A DNA stretch of 64,000 nt from the NCBI RefSeq assembly GCF_963678975.1, contig NC_089274.1:33413790-33477789 (forward strand), given 5' to 3'. The notes beneath the pieces were generated by a model. It saw only the letters and a program-made list of their open reading frames with translations. It was not told where the DNA came from and did no database searches. A program made the translations under genes and the position numbers. Of the stretch, positions 33,426 through 45,900 are shown piece after piece (position 1 is the first letter of the stretch; each line of letters starts with the position of its first letter). This DNA is from Dysidea avara (taxonomy: Eukaryota > Porifera > Demospongiae > Dictyoceratida > Dysideidae).

Positions 33426-35929
33426 TACCTTTGTGTCCTGTTTCTTTTTGCTTGTGGTATGAAGGTGTCAAGGAACTGTGTCAAATGAATCTTTGTGTTG
33501 CCCATCACATAAAATAAAAAGTACCATAGGAGCAAAGTTTCAATGGGCAAAATTTTCACAGTTGAGAGCAATCACCCTTATTGGTAAAGTATGGCGGCAC
33601 CCACTGAAATGTGCTAAGCTGCTTTACACTGCTGCGTGTGAGTGTGAGAGAGCTAGCTGTACATCACACACACTTAATGCACAAATCATGAGCTCATCCT
33701 ACAGATTATTCATGTGGGTTACACTCAAGTATAGTGCAATATGGGACCATATTATTGGGAAAGGGCTCCAGTGCACAAGGGAGGAGATTCTTGAAATACG
33801 TGCTTGAATAGCACCACTTTATTTTAAAGATGTCATCAACACTTTAATGGAATGTTAATTGCAAATTTCCCCCCCTTGAAATTACCCACTATACGGCACT
33901 GTGATAAAAATTGATAAATAAACGTACAAATACAAGAAATTTCATGTAGTGACCACATCATTACATTCCTGAATATCACTGGCAATCTCAGTGTTCTTGG
34001 CTGTTTGATTCATAGGTCGCACACGATTAAATTTATGACCTAAATCAAAAACAAAAGACATATGGCAAAATGTACATAGCACATAGTGTGGAGGAGTGTT
34101 TTGGGAAATTCCAATCATGCAAAACCTGAAGTGCTATGCACAACAAAGCTATACCCCAGTGATATAAATCAAACTTCTTGTAGCCTTTTTTTTTCTAAGG
34201 TTACTTGTAACAAAAAGCAATGAAAAATCAGCAGCACTAGAAATAGTAGTGAATCACCAATACACAGATTTGGGTTTTATTTGATAAAAGCTACAAACGC
34301 CCAATACCAACTGGACACTTTGTATTATGTCATTTAACCAATAGTGCTAATAGAGTGTAGTTGAGCAAAATCCATGAAAGAAGTCGGCAAGTACAGCAGT
34401 AAGTGACAAAGGAAAATTCATTGAAGCTATAAATTATGATTATTCCTCTGATCGATGGTCAAAAAAGCCAGCCAGTAACACTTTACACTGAGATTATATT
34501 TCAGTTTCACACACCAATGGTATTATATTTCAGTTTCACACACCAATGGTATTATATTTCAGTTTCACACACCAATGGTATTATATTTCAGTTTCACACA
34601 CCAATGGTAGAGGATTGTTGTTAGATAAAGGGGATACAAAGCATGTGCATTTGTGTGCATGCACAAAAATCTTTATACACTGTAAAATCACCACATGCTT
34701 CATAACTATGGTCTTCATAACTATGGTCTTCATAGTGTGGTCGTCTTGTGTTTTGTCTATGCATATGCTGGCAATTTTATAAGAATTTCATGCATATGCA
34801 TGCTCGACTTCACCTTTGACAATAGCATGCATTCACTGCGTGATCTGAGCCATTTGGTAATTAGCAAATGTGTATCAACCATTATTGGAATACTTGTGAA
34901 TAATGCCTGTGTACAATACAAAGTAACAGTATTGTATCGGCATTGGCCATTCACCACCTAAAATGTATCAGTATTGGATCAACCGGTAAAAAGTGGTATT
35001 GGTGAACTACCATATATACAGTAAGTAATTTAGTAAAAATGGTATATTGCGAACCTCAAATTGTAACATTCATTACAGATTTATAGACAACAAAATACAT
35101 CTACATGCATTACGTACCTGTACAGTTTAGCAATTCTGATCTTGTTTTTATTCTACAGCAAACTTTGCAAAATTTGTACTCACAAGTTTGCCCCTATGCA
35201 TATGTACATATATACAATGTAATAGACCGACACATATTTAAGCATGTATTGGCCTCTACACATTGATTTGTATGTGTTACTTTATAATACATGGCCATAC
35301 ATGAACACCAGGTTTAACAACCTGCTTTATATGATGAAAAACTTCTCTACAGTAGTCGACTACGACTACGACTACGCACACTACCTTGAGAGTGGCTATT
35401 AGGATTGAAACTAGGTCAATACTGCTAACCTGGCTGATCCATATAGTGATCCGGATGGGACCCAAATCTGACCAAAACAAAGATTTGTAACACATCTGCC
35501 TTATTAAAAAATTAACCGTGCGACTGAATGCTACCTATTGCTGAAAAGTGACTTGGACATTCCACTTTGTTTTCAGCTGTCTTCCACCTGTTATAGAGGA
35601 ATGCAACAAACTAACAGTTGGTGCTAGTTGTTGCTACTCATCGCTTAAATCAAGTAAGCTTAACATATGAATCTCAATTAGCAGCCAATTCTTTAATAAG
35701 ACCACCCCCTCATAGTGACCATGTCAAATAAATGCTAATGCATCAACACTAAGGCCATAACTTTAATCACAAAAGTAACCCTACTAACAAGGCTTTGTCA
35801 TGGTTTCTCCCACTATGAAGACAGTAAAGCAAAACGCATACAGTTGTGTATTGCGTGAATATGCACTTGGCAGAAGGATGTGTCATGCTGCCAAAGACAC
35901 TGTCACATACATTGTAGCCACATGAAAAC
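33426..35929. other. Intergenic, no gene recognised
   Basis: AT-rich. Contains the 29-bp tandem array at 34493-34611. The 109-codon ORF at 33478 shows no motif that I recognise. Confidence 0.4.
34493..34611. repeat. 29-bp tandem repeat, four copies
   Basis: Unit begins ATTATATTTCAGTTTCACAC and ends ACCAATGGT. The four copies are practically identical, so the array is young. Confidence 0.9.
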
Positions 35930-36271
35930 TAGTGATGTGCAATATATCAATTATATCGATTCTCGTGATATATTAAATTTTATATTAATTGTGATAAAAA
36001 ATTAATATTGTTATATCGTGATATATGATGGTGTAACAATTTCTTCAGAAAATGATGTTCTAGACAGTATTAATTTCTTTATAACAGACTTACATGCAGA
36101 GGAAAGTGCATGTTAGGGACTATTTTACATGGTTTATACTCAAATACTAGCAATTTATTACCATGACTTCATGCAATTTGTATATCATGATAATTTATTG
36201 TATCGTGATAAAAGAAGAGAGCAATAATCGTGATAGGCAATATACAAAATTTGCCATATCGCACAACACTA
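35930..36271. mobile_element. hAT-type MITE
   Basis: Ends TAGTGATGTGCAATAT and, inverted, TAGTGTTGTGCGATAT. Flanking 8-mers ATGAAAAC and ATAAAAAG agree at 6 of 8 positions, as expected of an old hAT target duplication. The interior is AT-rich with ATATCGTGATA words near both ends. 342 bp, no coding. Confidence 0.65.
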
Positions 36272-36791
36272 ATAAAAAGCACAAAATACTGACATGTGTC
36301 TTACCCTTGGATTGCGGTGACACTTCATGCACACTTGCCATTTTCTCTCTAAGAAAAGTACACACAATAATGTATTGATATAAAAGTACAGTATGCTGCA
36401 CATCCATCTTCAAAAAATACTCAAAGCAACTAGGGCATATAAATACATACATTAGTGATGCACCGATACCACTTTTTCACTACCAATCTGATACCGATAC
36501 ATTCGAGGCCGGAAATGGCCGATACCGATACTTTGCTCCACAAGCAAGAAACAACTGCTAATCTCATCAACTGCAGTTTGCTGGTTTTGTGGCTATTGAA
36601 TACCGTATAGCAGGTTATTTTCGAAGAACAAAATTTCGAACAAGAGCTGAAAATTTAAATTTCGGAGAATTTAAATTCGAACAACTACAATATTACGAAA
36701 ATAAATTCATCAATCTTCGTATAGATCTGGTTCACGTGTACTACATCACGTGTATGCAGCTAGCTCAGTGCAATTGAGTCTTCACGCCGCA

Positions 36792-37955
36792 ATGTCTTTC
36801 ACAGTGCAGTCGGTGATACGAGGATATCACGAATACAAGGATATGTGGATTGCTGTGATTGGTGAGGAATTGTCGTGTAAGCGAGAACCTACCAACAGAG
36901 AAGATCGATTTGCTGTAGCAGTTACCAAAGATTCTAGTATTGTGGGGCACATACCTAGGAAAATATCAGCTATTTGTTCCTTGTTTCTGTGGCAGTCTGG
37001 CAAGATCAGCTGTTGTGTCACTGGGCCAAGACAGTACTCTAGTGATTTACCACAAGGGGGACTCGAAATTCCCTGCACGCTAAAATTTACTCGTGCCAAA
37101 GACCTCGATCACCTGGAAAAAGTTAAGAAGCTAATCGAACATGCTCTTTCCTTCGTGATTGACAAATTTAGTTATCATGGGGAATTTCTTGATAGAGTAA
37201 AGAGAGAAGTCACAGATGATAGCTGTGAAGAAGCCTCAGAAGAAGCACTAATCGGTGATGGTGGTGATAGTAATAACAATGGCAATGATTTGGTGATAAA
37301 TGATGATGAGTCTGTTTGCAGTGCCAGTAACAATGTGGTTGACTTAACAATGGGCAGTGATGCACCTAGTGTGTTTCCAAGCGATGAAAACGATGCAGAC
37401 TGGTGTAGATTTGGAGGCATTCGTTTAACACAGCAAAACAAGTACGATATTCTTAGGGGAGACAAATTAAATGATCTGGTCATCAACTTTGTTCAAAAGT
37501 TGATGAAGAAACAGTTTCCATTTGTGAAGGGGTTACAGTCTACATTACTGCAAAGCAAGCCACTGAAACCATCAGATAACAGTTTTTCTTCCCGTTTACA
37601 AGTTATCCATTGCCATAATGATCACTGGATGGTTGCTTCGACTATGCACAGTGGTCCAACTGCAAAGGTGCAAATTTATGATTCACTGTTTGACACCATG
37701 GATAGTCAAACAAAATTTGTTATACCTAATCTCTTTGGATCAGCTGCTAACCCTGAAATAATAGTTGTTCCTAGGCAAGCTGGCATCAAAGATTGTGGTG
37801 TTTTTGCATTAGCTAATCTGATAGCTCTTTGTTTCAGAATGAATCCTGCCGATACCCATTTTAAGCAAGATTTAATGAGACTACACCTTGTTCAGTGCAT
37901 GGAAAGTGGTACTTGTACACCATTTCCATTGACGAAAGAACTTCCACATTATTAG
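36792..37955 (+). CDS. HIRAN domain + Ulp1-type (C48) cysteine protease, carried by the pogo-like element
   Basis: 387 residues from the ATG at 36792 (MSFTVQSV), preferred over an in-frame ATG at 36750 because the HIRAN fold begins here. Residues 2-95 resemble HIRAN domains: KREPTNREDRFAVAV...IVGHIPRKIS. HIRAN domains of HLTF-type proteins bind DNA ends. An acidic, Asn/Ser-rich linker covers about 130-210. Residues 215-370 are a Ulp1/SENP-like peptidase with His278 (NDHW), Asp297 (IYDSL), Gln329 and Cys335 (QAGIKDCGVFA); the Gln-to-Cys spacing of 6 matches yeast Ulp1. All four residues are present, so deSUMOylase or related isopeptidase activity is possible but not shown. It converges on the transposase gene. 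Whether it helps transposition or blocks host SUMO-based silencing is inference. Confidence 0.8.
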   Translation: MSFTVQSVIRGYHEYKDMWIAVIGEELSCKREPTNREDRFAVAVTKDSSIVGHIPRKISAICSLFLWQSGKISCCVTGPRQYSSDLPQGGLEIPCTLKFTRAKDLDHLEKVKKLIEHALSFVIDKFSYHGEFLDRVKREVTDDSCEEASEEALIGDGGDSNNNGNDLVINDDESVCSASNNVVDLTMGSDAPSVFPSDENDADWCRFGGIRLTQQNKYDILRGDKLNDLVINFVQKLMKKQFPFVKGLQSTLLQSKPLKPSDNSFSSRLQVIHCHNDHWMVASTMHSGPTAKVQIYDSLFDTMDSQTKFVIPNLFGSAANPEIIVVPRQAGIKDCGVFALANLIALCFRMNPADTHFKQDLMRLHLVQCMESGTCTPFPLTKELPHY

Positions 37956-38456
37956 GCAACTTTCTGATGGTGTAAACCACTTGATATTGTTATTATTGTG
38001 ATTTCATCTACATTTTTGTAAAATAAGTTTATCTTAATTATAGTACCAAAGTATGCGTGCAGAGACAATTATATGATTTAAAGACTATGCCATAATCAAT
38101 AAGCATGCCATAATCAAGTCAAGTGTAATGCACTGTCAGACAATTATAGTGACAGAAGGTAAAGGTTGCATTTGCCTTATCTTAGTTGCTAGGAGTGGTA
38201 CATTCTTACAGTGCAAATGTATTGTAGGAGAGGAGATGAATACACTAGGCTTATAATTAATTGCAAAAATTTCCCTTGTACATGTAGTCAGTGATCAGTT
38301 AATTATAAGAGACAGTTCAAATAATAAACTTGACACTAGAATTAACAATATGTGGGTATAAAACAGTCAGGCATATACAGGTATTTATACACACACTCAG
38401 GTTGTAAAAGAGTTTAGCTATAGTCTATAACGCAAAGGTACATCATTTGTAAAAAA
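37956..38456. other. Spacer between the two convergent transposon genes
   Basis: AT-rich. AATAAA-like words near 38322 could serve the plus-strand gene, and TTATTATT runs the minus-strand gene. No ORF recognised. Confidence 0.4.
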
Positions 38457-39984
38457 CTACAAAACTTTGCTAATTATATCAGTTATGCCTGCAGCTTTGA
38501 AGCTGTTCTTCACCATGGAATCTTTTCCCTTGATGTAATTGTAGGCACCAACAAGCCAACCAGCTCCCAGCGGTTTCATTGTGGACATTCTCAGATCAAC
38601 AGGCACGACATTGACCGATTGACCATAGCCTTTCTTGACCTCCTCTGAATACCACTTTTGAAATTTGTCTCGTAAAAAATCCTTTACTGGTTTGTTTATG
38701 CTCAGGTCCATAGGTTGAAGGCGGTCTGTACAATTTGGAGGAACTTTTACAACTTGTATGTTGTTGGAATCTAACATGTTGTAAACGTCATCTGTTACTT
38801 GGCCTTTAAATTCATCGAAAATGACTAATGCAGGTTTTCCATGTGCTTTGCACTTCTCTGAGACATATTGCAGAATAATCTTTTCTATGTACTCTTTTGT
38901 CTTCTGCTCGTTAGACCAATGGTTTGGTGTGAAAGTCACATTCCAGTCTTGGGGAAACACAAATCTGGGTAGACATGCTGATGTCTTGCCTTGATATATT
39001 AGCTGCAATGGAAGGAGCTCACCACTTAGTGCAGCACAAAGCACCACAGTGATTTGCCGCTTGTCATTGACCCCTACTGCTTTGACCCTCTTTGATCCTT
39101 TAGCCTCCATTGTCCACTGCGAGCCTGGCACCACATTGATGCCAGTATGGTCCCAATTTAGAATGAGATCAGATGGCACATCTTCCATGTCAATGACAGT
39201 TTTTATATCTAGGAGGAACTGTTCTTTTAGTTCTTTAAAATGCGAAGGCTCAACTTTAGCTGATGTCGTAACTTTTCTTTTCACAAAATTTATTCGTTGA
39301 TGTATTGATTTAGCCCAAACACTGGTAAGCTCAATTGGTCCACCGTTTTCCTTCAACAGACCTTTATTAACTTTGTTTACTATTGCTTCACCACTAGCTA
39401 TAGTAACAGCAGTAGTAACAATCCCCTTCTTCTCACGAACCTCCTTGATGTAACTTATCACCTGTCGATCTAAATTTTCACCCAGCAGAGGTGGTCTTCC
39501 TCTTTTCATCTGAGGCAAACTTTTAACTTCAACATGCTTCTTCTTGCTACCACTCTCCTTTAGCAGACGCTTCATCTCAGCCACATATTTCACTTTCCAT
39601 GTACTGACGGAGCTATCTTTAATCTCTGTATGAAATTCTCTTGCATACCTTCGAATAGCTGCTTGATTCCAAAGGCGAAAGCATGCTTTGCAATCTGCGC
39701 CTGTTCAACAGGCGTTAACCTTACGTAAAAACCTCCGGCTTGCATTCAACTGGGTGTTCACGAGTGTGGTTCCTTGAAGAACAAGCCTTGGAATATGCAT
39801 CGTTGGCGTCTCGTATAGCTTCAGGTGGTACAACTGCAGACAAGGGGCCATTTGGATCTGGCAGTTGTTTATCTTGACGTTTTACAACAACTCCTGCAAT
39901 GGGCTTGAAGTAGCAATATAGACTATTCATCACAGCAACTACAATCACAGCATTAAAATAGCTACAACACGGCTCCTCACACAA
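38457..39984 (-). pseudogene. pogo/Tigger/jerky-type DDE transposase, core open, N-terminus frameshifted
   Basis: The 379-codon core (39593 to 38457) is uninterrupted and shows RGRPPLLGENLD, then the catalytic acids in NWDHTG (residue 148), VIFDEFKG (260) and TDRLQPMDLSINKP (probably 296), typical of the DDE_1 family. Upstream, the expected N-terminal part is spread over other frames: KRQDKQLPDPNGPL...CSSRNHTREHP at 39721-39984, then GGFYVRLTPVEQAQIAKHAF, then RLWNQAAIRRYAREFHTEIK, which joins the core frame near 39670. That means about two frameshifts, near 39735 and near 39665-39690. An intron cannot explain them because the pieces abut. Cut-and-paste function is therefore probably lost in this copy. 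Confidence 0.8.
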
Positions 39985-40490
39985 AGATATGGTGACATCA
40001 GCTCTCAGCGAGGCTCTCAGTCACGGGCTAAAATGTTAGCCTTTAACACGTGATCGAAAACGTAATCTTTAACAACATCATAATACTGATTCGCCTACGC
40101 ATTCTCTATAACAAAACTTTCGTAGAATTTATTTTCGAAGGGAATACGCCCTGCGAAATATTCGAAAATAAATTCCTTTCAAAAATAACCCGCTATACGG
40201 TATAATAGTTTGGGCTTCAATGAATCTTATTTCGTGGCTTTCTTCAGTTTCCACTGTACTAATAATGCTAGTAGCTGGCTTCCTTTAAGGAATTCATAGC
40301 TTATATCAACTTTTTCTCAACTCTGTTTGATGCGCTATATACACCACCATCTTGAAAAGTAATTAAAAGACGTCATTTAAAGTATCGGTTGGTATCGGGA
40401 ATTTATAGCTTTACCGATACAAGTCCGATACTGCCAAAATAGGGTTGATATCGATACTAGTATCAGTATCGATGCATCACTAACGTACAT

Positions 40491-40932
40491 GCATTATTAT
40501 ACCAATAATGTCTAGGGAGGCAGGTATACACTACAACATGTATGTATGCATGCAACAATGCATTCTGAAGTGACAACATTAAAAATAGTAGAATACAAAT
40601 AAATGTATATACATTAATAAATGAGATAAACAGGGAGGGATCCATGCACTAAACAAAAAGAAACATGATGGTATTAAACCATAAATGTAACACTTTCACA
40701 CCTCAGATCAAAGGAGTCGCCCGGGCTACATACACGTGATTAGGATGCACGACTTGGATTTTGCCATGAAAGCCACTCAGACGGAGAGCGTTTTGTTATC
40801 TTCGCCATCCTACGAGTTGAAAAACGTTGGGCTACTAGCACTATAGCTTATTCATTGATCGTTTCTGCATGTTTTCAAATACGGACATGCCCCCATCACA
40901 AAGCTACCACTCTGCACGGAGTAACCACTCTA
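40491..40932. other. Intergenic, no gene recognised
   Basis: AT-rich sequence between the hAT shell and the MITE at 40933; nothing supported. Confidence 0.4.
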
Positions 40933-41323
40933 CTGTGGATTTTCTGTTCGTTTGAACATTTTGTATTTCGTAATTGAAGCGTGTACTGCATAAATCGCAT
41001 CAAGAGTTCATAATATAGTAGTGGGGGAGAGTGTCTAACTGAAATACTTCCATGGAACACACTGTGTTAAGTTACACCTGAGTCTGTTCAAAGAATAAAG
41101 ACTTGACCTTATCAGCACCAATTAACACTAATCAACAGTTCTCTATCACCAGTGGAGGTATTGATTTAATCAAAGAGAAACTTAACCCAGTGTGTTAGTA
41201 CAGGCTATATTGACAGTAGGACACTCTCTTCCATTATTATATTATGAACTCTTGATCACATGGGATTATAATGCAATACGCAATACTCAGTACGCAATGT
41301 TCAAACGGACAGAAAATCCACAG
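40933..41323. mobile_element. Tc1/mariner-type MITE, TA target
   Basis: Ends CTGTGGATTTTCTGTTCGTT and the inverted partner AACGGACAGAAAATCCACAG, each bordered by TA (40931-40932, 41324-41325). Inside, CAAGAGTTCATAATATAGTA pairs with TATATTATGAACTCTTG, so most of the 391 bp can fold back. No transposase. Confidence 0.75.
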
Positions 41324-41609
41324 TACAAGCAAGCTTACCTGTCTAGGCCTTTAGTGAACTCTGTACTTTTTCCATAAACAATTCAAGAGCACTGATTAAA
41401 ACAATAAAGTCGCGTAACTGAAATTCTCTGTGATATCTCTAGAGTATGTCCATTCATTGTAACCGAACGTAACCAGAACGTAACCAGAACGTACTAGCTG
41501 CTGACCCATAATCAAAATTTTTAGGTATGCATATATAATACATTCAGTGGCTGCACTCGTATTGGCTTGGGTGATTGATCGCCCTGTACAGGCTATCAGC
41601 CTGATAAGT

Positions 41610-41735
41610 GTTACATATTAGCTGTAACACGGGGCATTTGGGCTTTGCCTGATATGTATGCCCTCTGCTCTCGGGCAGTCAGGCATACATATCAGGCAGA
41701 GCCCTCATGCCCGTGTTACAACTATTACATGTACT
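41610..41735. repeat. Hairpin repeat
   Basis: TGTAACACGGGGCATTTGGG...CCTGATATGTATGCC pairs with GGCATACATATCAGG...GCCCTCATGCCCGTGTTACA. Arms are about 45 bp and the loop about 20 bp. No coding region. Confidence 0.85.
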
Positions 41736-42929
41736 GTACAGAAGGGTATTTTAATGGGAGAAATTAGTGCATTGTCAGCTACAGTGTATTTGTGAAAAAT
41801 TTCCCCTTGAAAATCAATACATTTGTCACAATAAATAGTGTTTTTAAAATATTTTAAACACATGAAAGGAAGATTCTGAAGATTGCCAAACCCCCAGACC
41901 TACATTAGGCCTATTGACTGTTTTTATAATCCCACTGTTTGCAACAAGTGAGTCTCAGGTGGAACTGACAGATCATTAAAGAGCCTGGTCACTGTCTTTG
42001 TTCTTCTGTAAAGACTGGCAGAACAAACATTGCATTTTGGCATCTCTAAATTGTAAAGGTTGGTTACTTTAAATTCAAAATTCGATGTTAGAGACTCTTC
42101 ATTTCATTGTAAAAAGTATTTCTTCTGTGGCAATTTTTTTAACAACAGCATTTTTGAGGATGCTATTGCCATGATTTTATATTGGAGAGGATCCCTAATA
42201 TACTGTATGATTAAGTGCTATCACTTTTGATGGTAAGCCTTATACACTAAAACCTCTTTATTCTGACACTCATTGAAATTTTCCTGGGTGATGGTAAGTA
42301 GTGAAGGTCTTATCAGTGTACCAAACAGTATCAAATTACAAAATACCTCTGGATCAGAGGAGGTTGGACACGCACATGTGAGCACATACATTTTGTATTG
42401 AAAGTTTTACCAAGTGCTCATCAAAGTTTTCACAAATACCATTTGAGAGTGCACTTCAAGTTTAGTCTATTCAGCCGGTCTACCCCATTCAACCCCACTA
42501 CTCCAGGCACGTGAATCGCTCTTGAAATCTACGGGGATCACGTGTGTAAGCGTTTGAAGGTGGAATCAATGTGTAATACTATAGGGACGCCTTATTTTAG
42601 CACAATAATTGTCGAAGAAAGCAATGTGCATACTAACATAGCCTCCCTGGGTATTGAAAAAGAAAAGCGGACACTGCTAGTTTGGCCTCACAGAGAATCG
42701 AACAGAGAAGTAGAAACTCGCACACTGCCTTGCAATAAGAATTTGCCATTCATCACAAGGTAACATGGTGTGGATATTGCCAAACATTTCTTCTATCACT
42801 TACTCCTCGTCACATATTAGAAATAATGATGAATTTATAATGAATTTAAATAGTAATGAATATCAGAAGCGCTTATATTGTGTCCAACCTCTGATTAGAG
42901 AGGTGTCACGTTATTGGGGTTTCCTGTAC

Positions 42930-45900
42930 CTTTGACTATACATTTTTTCTTTTTCTCTTCTTTCTTGACCTTTTTCTCACTGCTATCTGTAGTTTGGGAA
43001 TCCAGTGGTCTTTTACACTGTGTAGTTTTACCTGGACTAGAAAACAACCAGCGTTGCAAATTTTCCTATTGTGTATTTTTAAATAAACACTGTATGCACA
43101 TATGCATGTAGGGCTATACCAGTTCCACTTTTTACCACGAGTACTACCAAGTATTTGCCCACAAGTACAAGTACAAGAGTAAATTTGAGTATGTAGGTAC
43201 TTCATATCCTATAGCACAATATGAAGACATACCAGTTGACATGGTTACTATAAAGTCAACAGGAAAGAAGTATGGCTATCAACCAGTAGTACAAATATGT
43301 TAAGGTCATGAAGTTAAAAAGACACTGTATCTATAAAGAAGTCACTAGGGTACAAAGCAGTAAAATACTCTTCTGTTGTCTACTACTTTGGTTCAAGCTA
43401 TAGTGTTGCACAATAAATCAAGTGTTTAGTTAAACTACAGTATCTGTTTTGGTACCATCTAATTTCTTAACACCGCAAAACCGTGGATTAAAAACAACAA
43501 CAGATTTTAAAGCTCAACTATTTGTATGAAAAGTGTACATATGAAAGGATATAGCTTAAGTGTTTATAAACAACTATCAATTTGATAACTATAATATGCT
43601 CTAACAGAACAGTCACAATGAACTATGCAATTACATCGACTGTTCTATAAGAGTATACAGTATCTATGATGTGCATTTTGCAGTGAAGAAATATTCAGCA
43701 TATTATACTTACTGCTTTCAGGAACCAGTTGTACTAGGCCGCAGGTAAAAATGCAGTTCACATATAAATCGTAGCAGTGTTATGCATGTAGCTGACTCTA
43801 CAGTACTTTTGACACATAAATAGTAATATCAGCCCACCATTACTAGAATTGGTATATCCCTACACTTACACATACTGTAGGCCCAAACAACATACATTAC
43901 AGGTATGTATGGCCAGATATTTTCTAGGTGGAATGAGATAGCTGTATTCTCTAAAATTAAAGTGGTAATCTATGTTCAATGTATCAAAGCAACTATGCAC
44001 AAGAGCATAGGTAGTGATTTTCTTTTAACTACAACTGTACGAAAAATAAAACAAAAACATACCAAGAACAAAAAAGGGGGTGTCACTCCAATAGGCACTA
44101 TACTATGATCTGCAACTGCAGTCAAAGCCAAATTTTGATCGGTCATGTGTGTGCATACATGCACGCATGCACACAGACACACACCACACCTTGGTCTAAC
44201 ATACGGCTGACATCTCCAATAGGGTATATTATCTAATTCAAAATGTTTCTCCAATTCTTCTGCAGATAAAGATTGCTACAAATACAATCACAAAACAAAG
44301 CATCAAACACAATGCATCTGGAAGTTATACACATTTCTTAGCTAGACAATCTTTCTGAAAGCAATCCAAACTACTACATCACAAACAAAACAACACATCA
44401 CATCACATCACTCTTATCACTAATGTATGTACACATATTAAAACATAACAATCATGCAGATATATACACTGTAGCTTTAACCCACCAATAAGGCTGTCTT
44501 CAAATCCTGTGAAACTGTTTTGAGTTGACTGAATGACTTCGCCTTTCCCATTTTGTGTCTGGATTCAGCATGCTCTGGTCTTTGCAAACTACACAAGTAT
44601 TGATAAACATGAATAAGCAAACACTACAAACAAGTGTGTACTAGACAGACAACACACAAGTATGAAAAATGACAGACACATATACTTGTGTATATATTCA
44701 TAACCAAACAATTGGTAGGCAAGGCACATCTAACTATGAAGCAAGTCTTTATAAATTATCAAAAATCTTTACGTGTTGTGCAGTACTAGTGTGTAATTGA
44801 CTACGGATGCTAATAGTTGCCAAGGCGTTTATGCTCTATTGTTCAGAATACTGCAGGCACTATTCAAATGTGTATTTAAGGGGCGGTATTGGTCCACTAG
44901 TATAGCTGCAAGTGTAGGTGACCTCTCATGTTTCATTACTTTTTATTTCTACTAGACAGATGCTAAAGCATGTAGGGATGAGCCTGAGGTGTGTTTTATG
45001 TGAAAGTTAATTGGATTGCTATGCTATGCAATTAGTAAATGAGGAAGTGCTTTATGAAAGTGATAGATTGGAAAGTTTGTATGAGGAGGATTATCGGAGT
45101 ACACAGGGCTGTGCAGTTAAAATCAAAGAAGAGGAGGAGGATAGCAGCAAGAATAAAGATTTGTACCTGAATGGTAGTAGACTCTACAATAACCCAATTA
45201 TAGTGGATTGGAATAATCAAGTAATGGACGGATTGCCTTTGTCTTCTTTGCAGTAATAACGTTGTTCAACTGTCATCTTCTGTCTCGTCTTGATTTTCAA
45301 GTAATCATTCAACAGAAGCACCCTACAGTCTCAGAATCCTATGGCTTTTCCCGGGGAGGGGTAGGGGCTTATGTAAATTATAAGCACGCATCTTTTCAGT
45401 AATGTAATGATAAACCAATATTTGGATGTTTGTTAGGACCAACTCATGTTCGATAGCACCAGCCCATACTTGGAGCGTTACTGTGCGGTGGTGCTGGTGA
45501 TGATAGTGTTTGGTCTGGGGCTAGTAGTGTTATCTGCCTGAGAAATGCCTCAGCAATTAATTCATTTACTACAGAAATTACGGATGGCTTCCATTATAAA
45601 CTAGTCTTGCATGGTCAGATCCAAGTGGGGTCTGGCCACGCAAGACTAGTTGAACTGTAAGTTTACAATGTACTATCACAAGGAAGCTAATAGCACTTCT
45701 CTGCAAATCAACTACGTGGTAGTGCATGGAAAAAGAAATGGAAGGATGACAAAGGTACGGTAACTCTACAATGCAGCTGCTGCAGTACACGAAAAAGCAC
45801 ATTTCGGGCTCATGCAATATGAAACAGCAGGGCTCGAACAACATTAGACAATTTCCAGTCACAAGCTTTACCTCAAGCCAACTTTGAGGTTTGTACGCAC

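Larger units (their letters stand above)
36603..40200. mobile_element. pogo-like DNA transposon with DDE transposase and accessory HIRAN-Ulp1 gene
   Basis: Terminal inverted repeats CCGTATAGCRGGTTATTTT are flanked by TA on both sides (36601-36602, 40201-40202), the target duplication of the Tc1/mariner/pogo superfamily. Subterminal TTCGAA and TTCG words crowd both ends. The 3598-bp element holds two convergent genes: HIRAN-Ulp1 on the plus strand (36792-37955) and a DDE_1-type transposase on the minus strand (38457-39984), separated by about 500 bp. The terminal repeats still match nearly base for base, so the insertion is not old. The transposase is broken near its N-terminus while the accessory gene is open. 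Confidence 0.85.
36453..40482. mobile_element. hAT-type nonautonomous element (outer shell) carrying a nested pogo-like element
   Basis: Termini TAGTGATGCACCGATACC (36453) and, inverted, TAGTGATGCATCGATACT (40482). Flanking 8-mers are ACATACAT (36445-36452) and ACGTACAT (40483-40490), one mismatch, matching the 8-bp target duplication of hAT elements. Both ends carry clusters of CCGATAC/GTATCGG words, likely transposase-binding subterminal repeats. Without the inner insertion (36603-40200) the shell is only about 430 bp and has no gene of its own, so it was a MITE before being invaded. Confidence 0.8.

Noticed and set aside
34493-34611. Regular 29-bp repeats resembling a CRISPR array
   Set aside because: Copies are directly adjacent without spacers, in a eukaryotic setting.
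36792-37955. Possibility that the cysteine protease belongs to a Polinton
   Set aside because: The gene lies between TA-flanked inverted ends with a DDE_1 transposase. No capsid, polymerase or integrase is present, and the HIRAN domain does not fit.
45011-45256. Acidic 81-codon ORF as a gene
   Set aside because: No domain, homology or splice context visible; listed only as a low-confidence feature.
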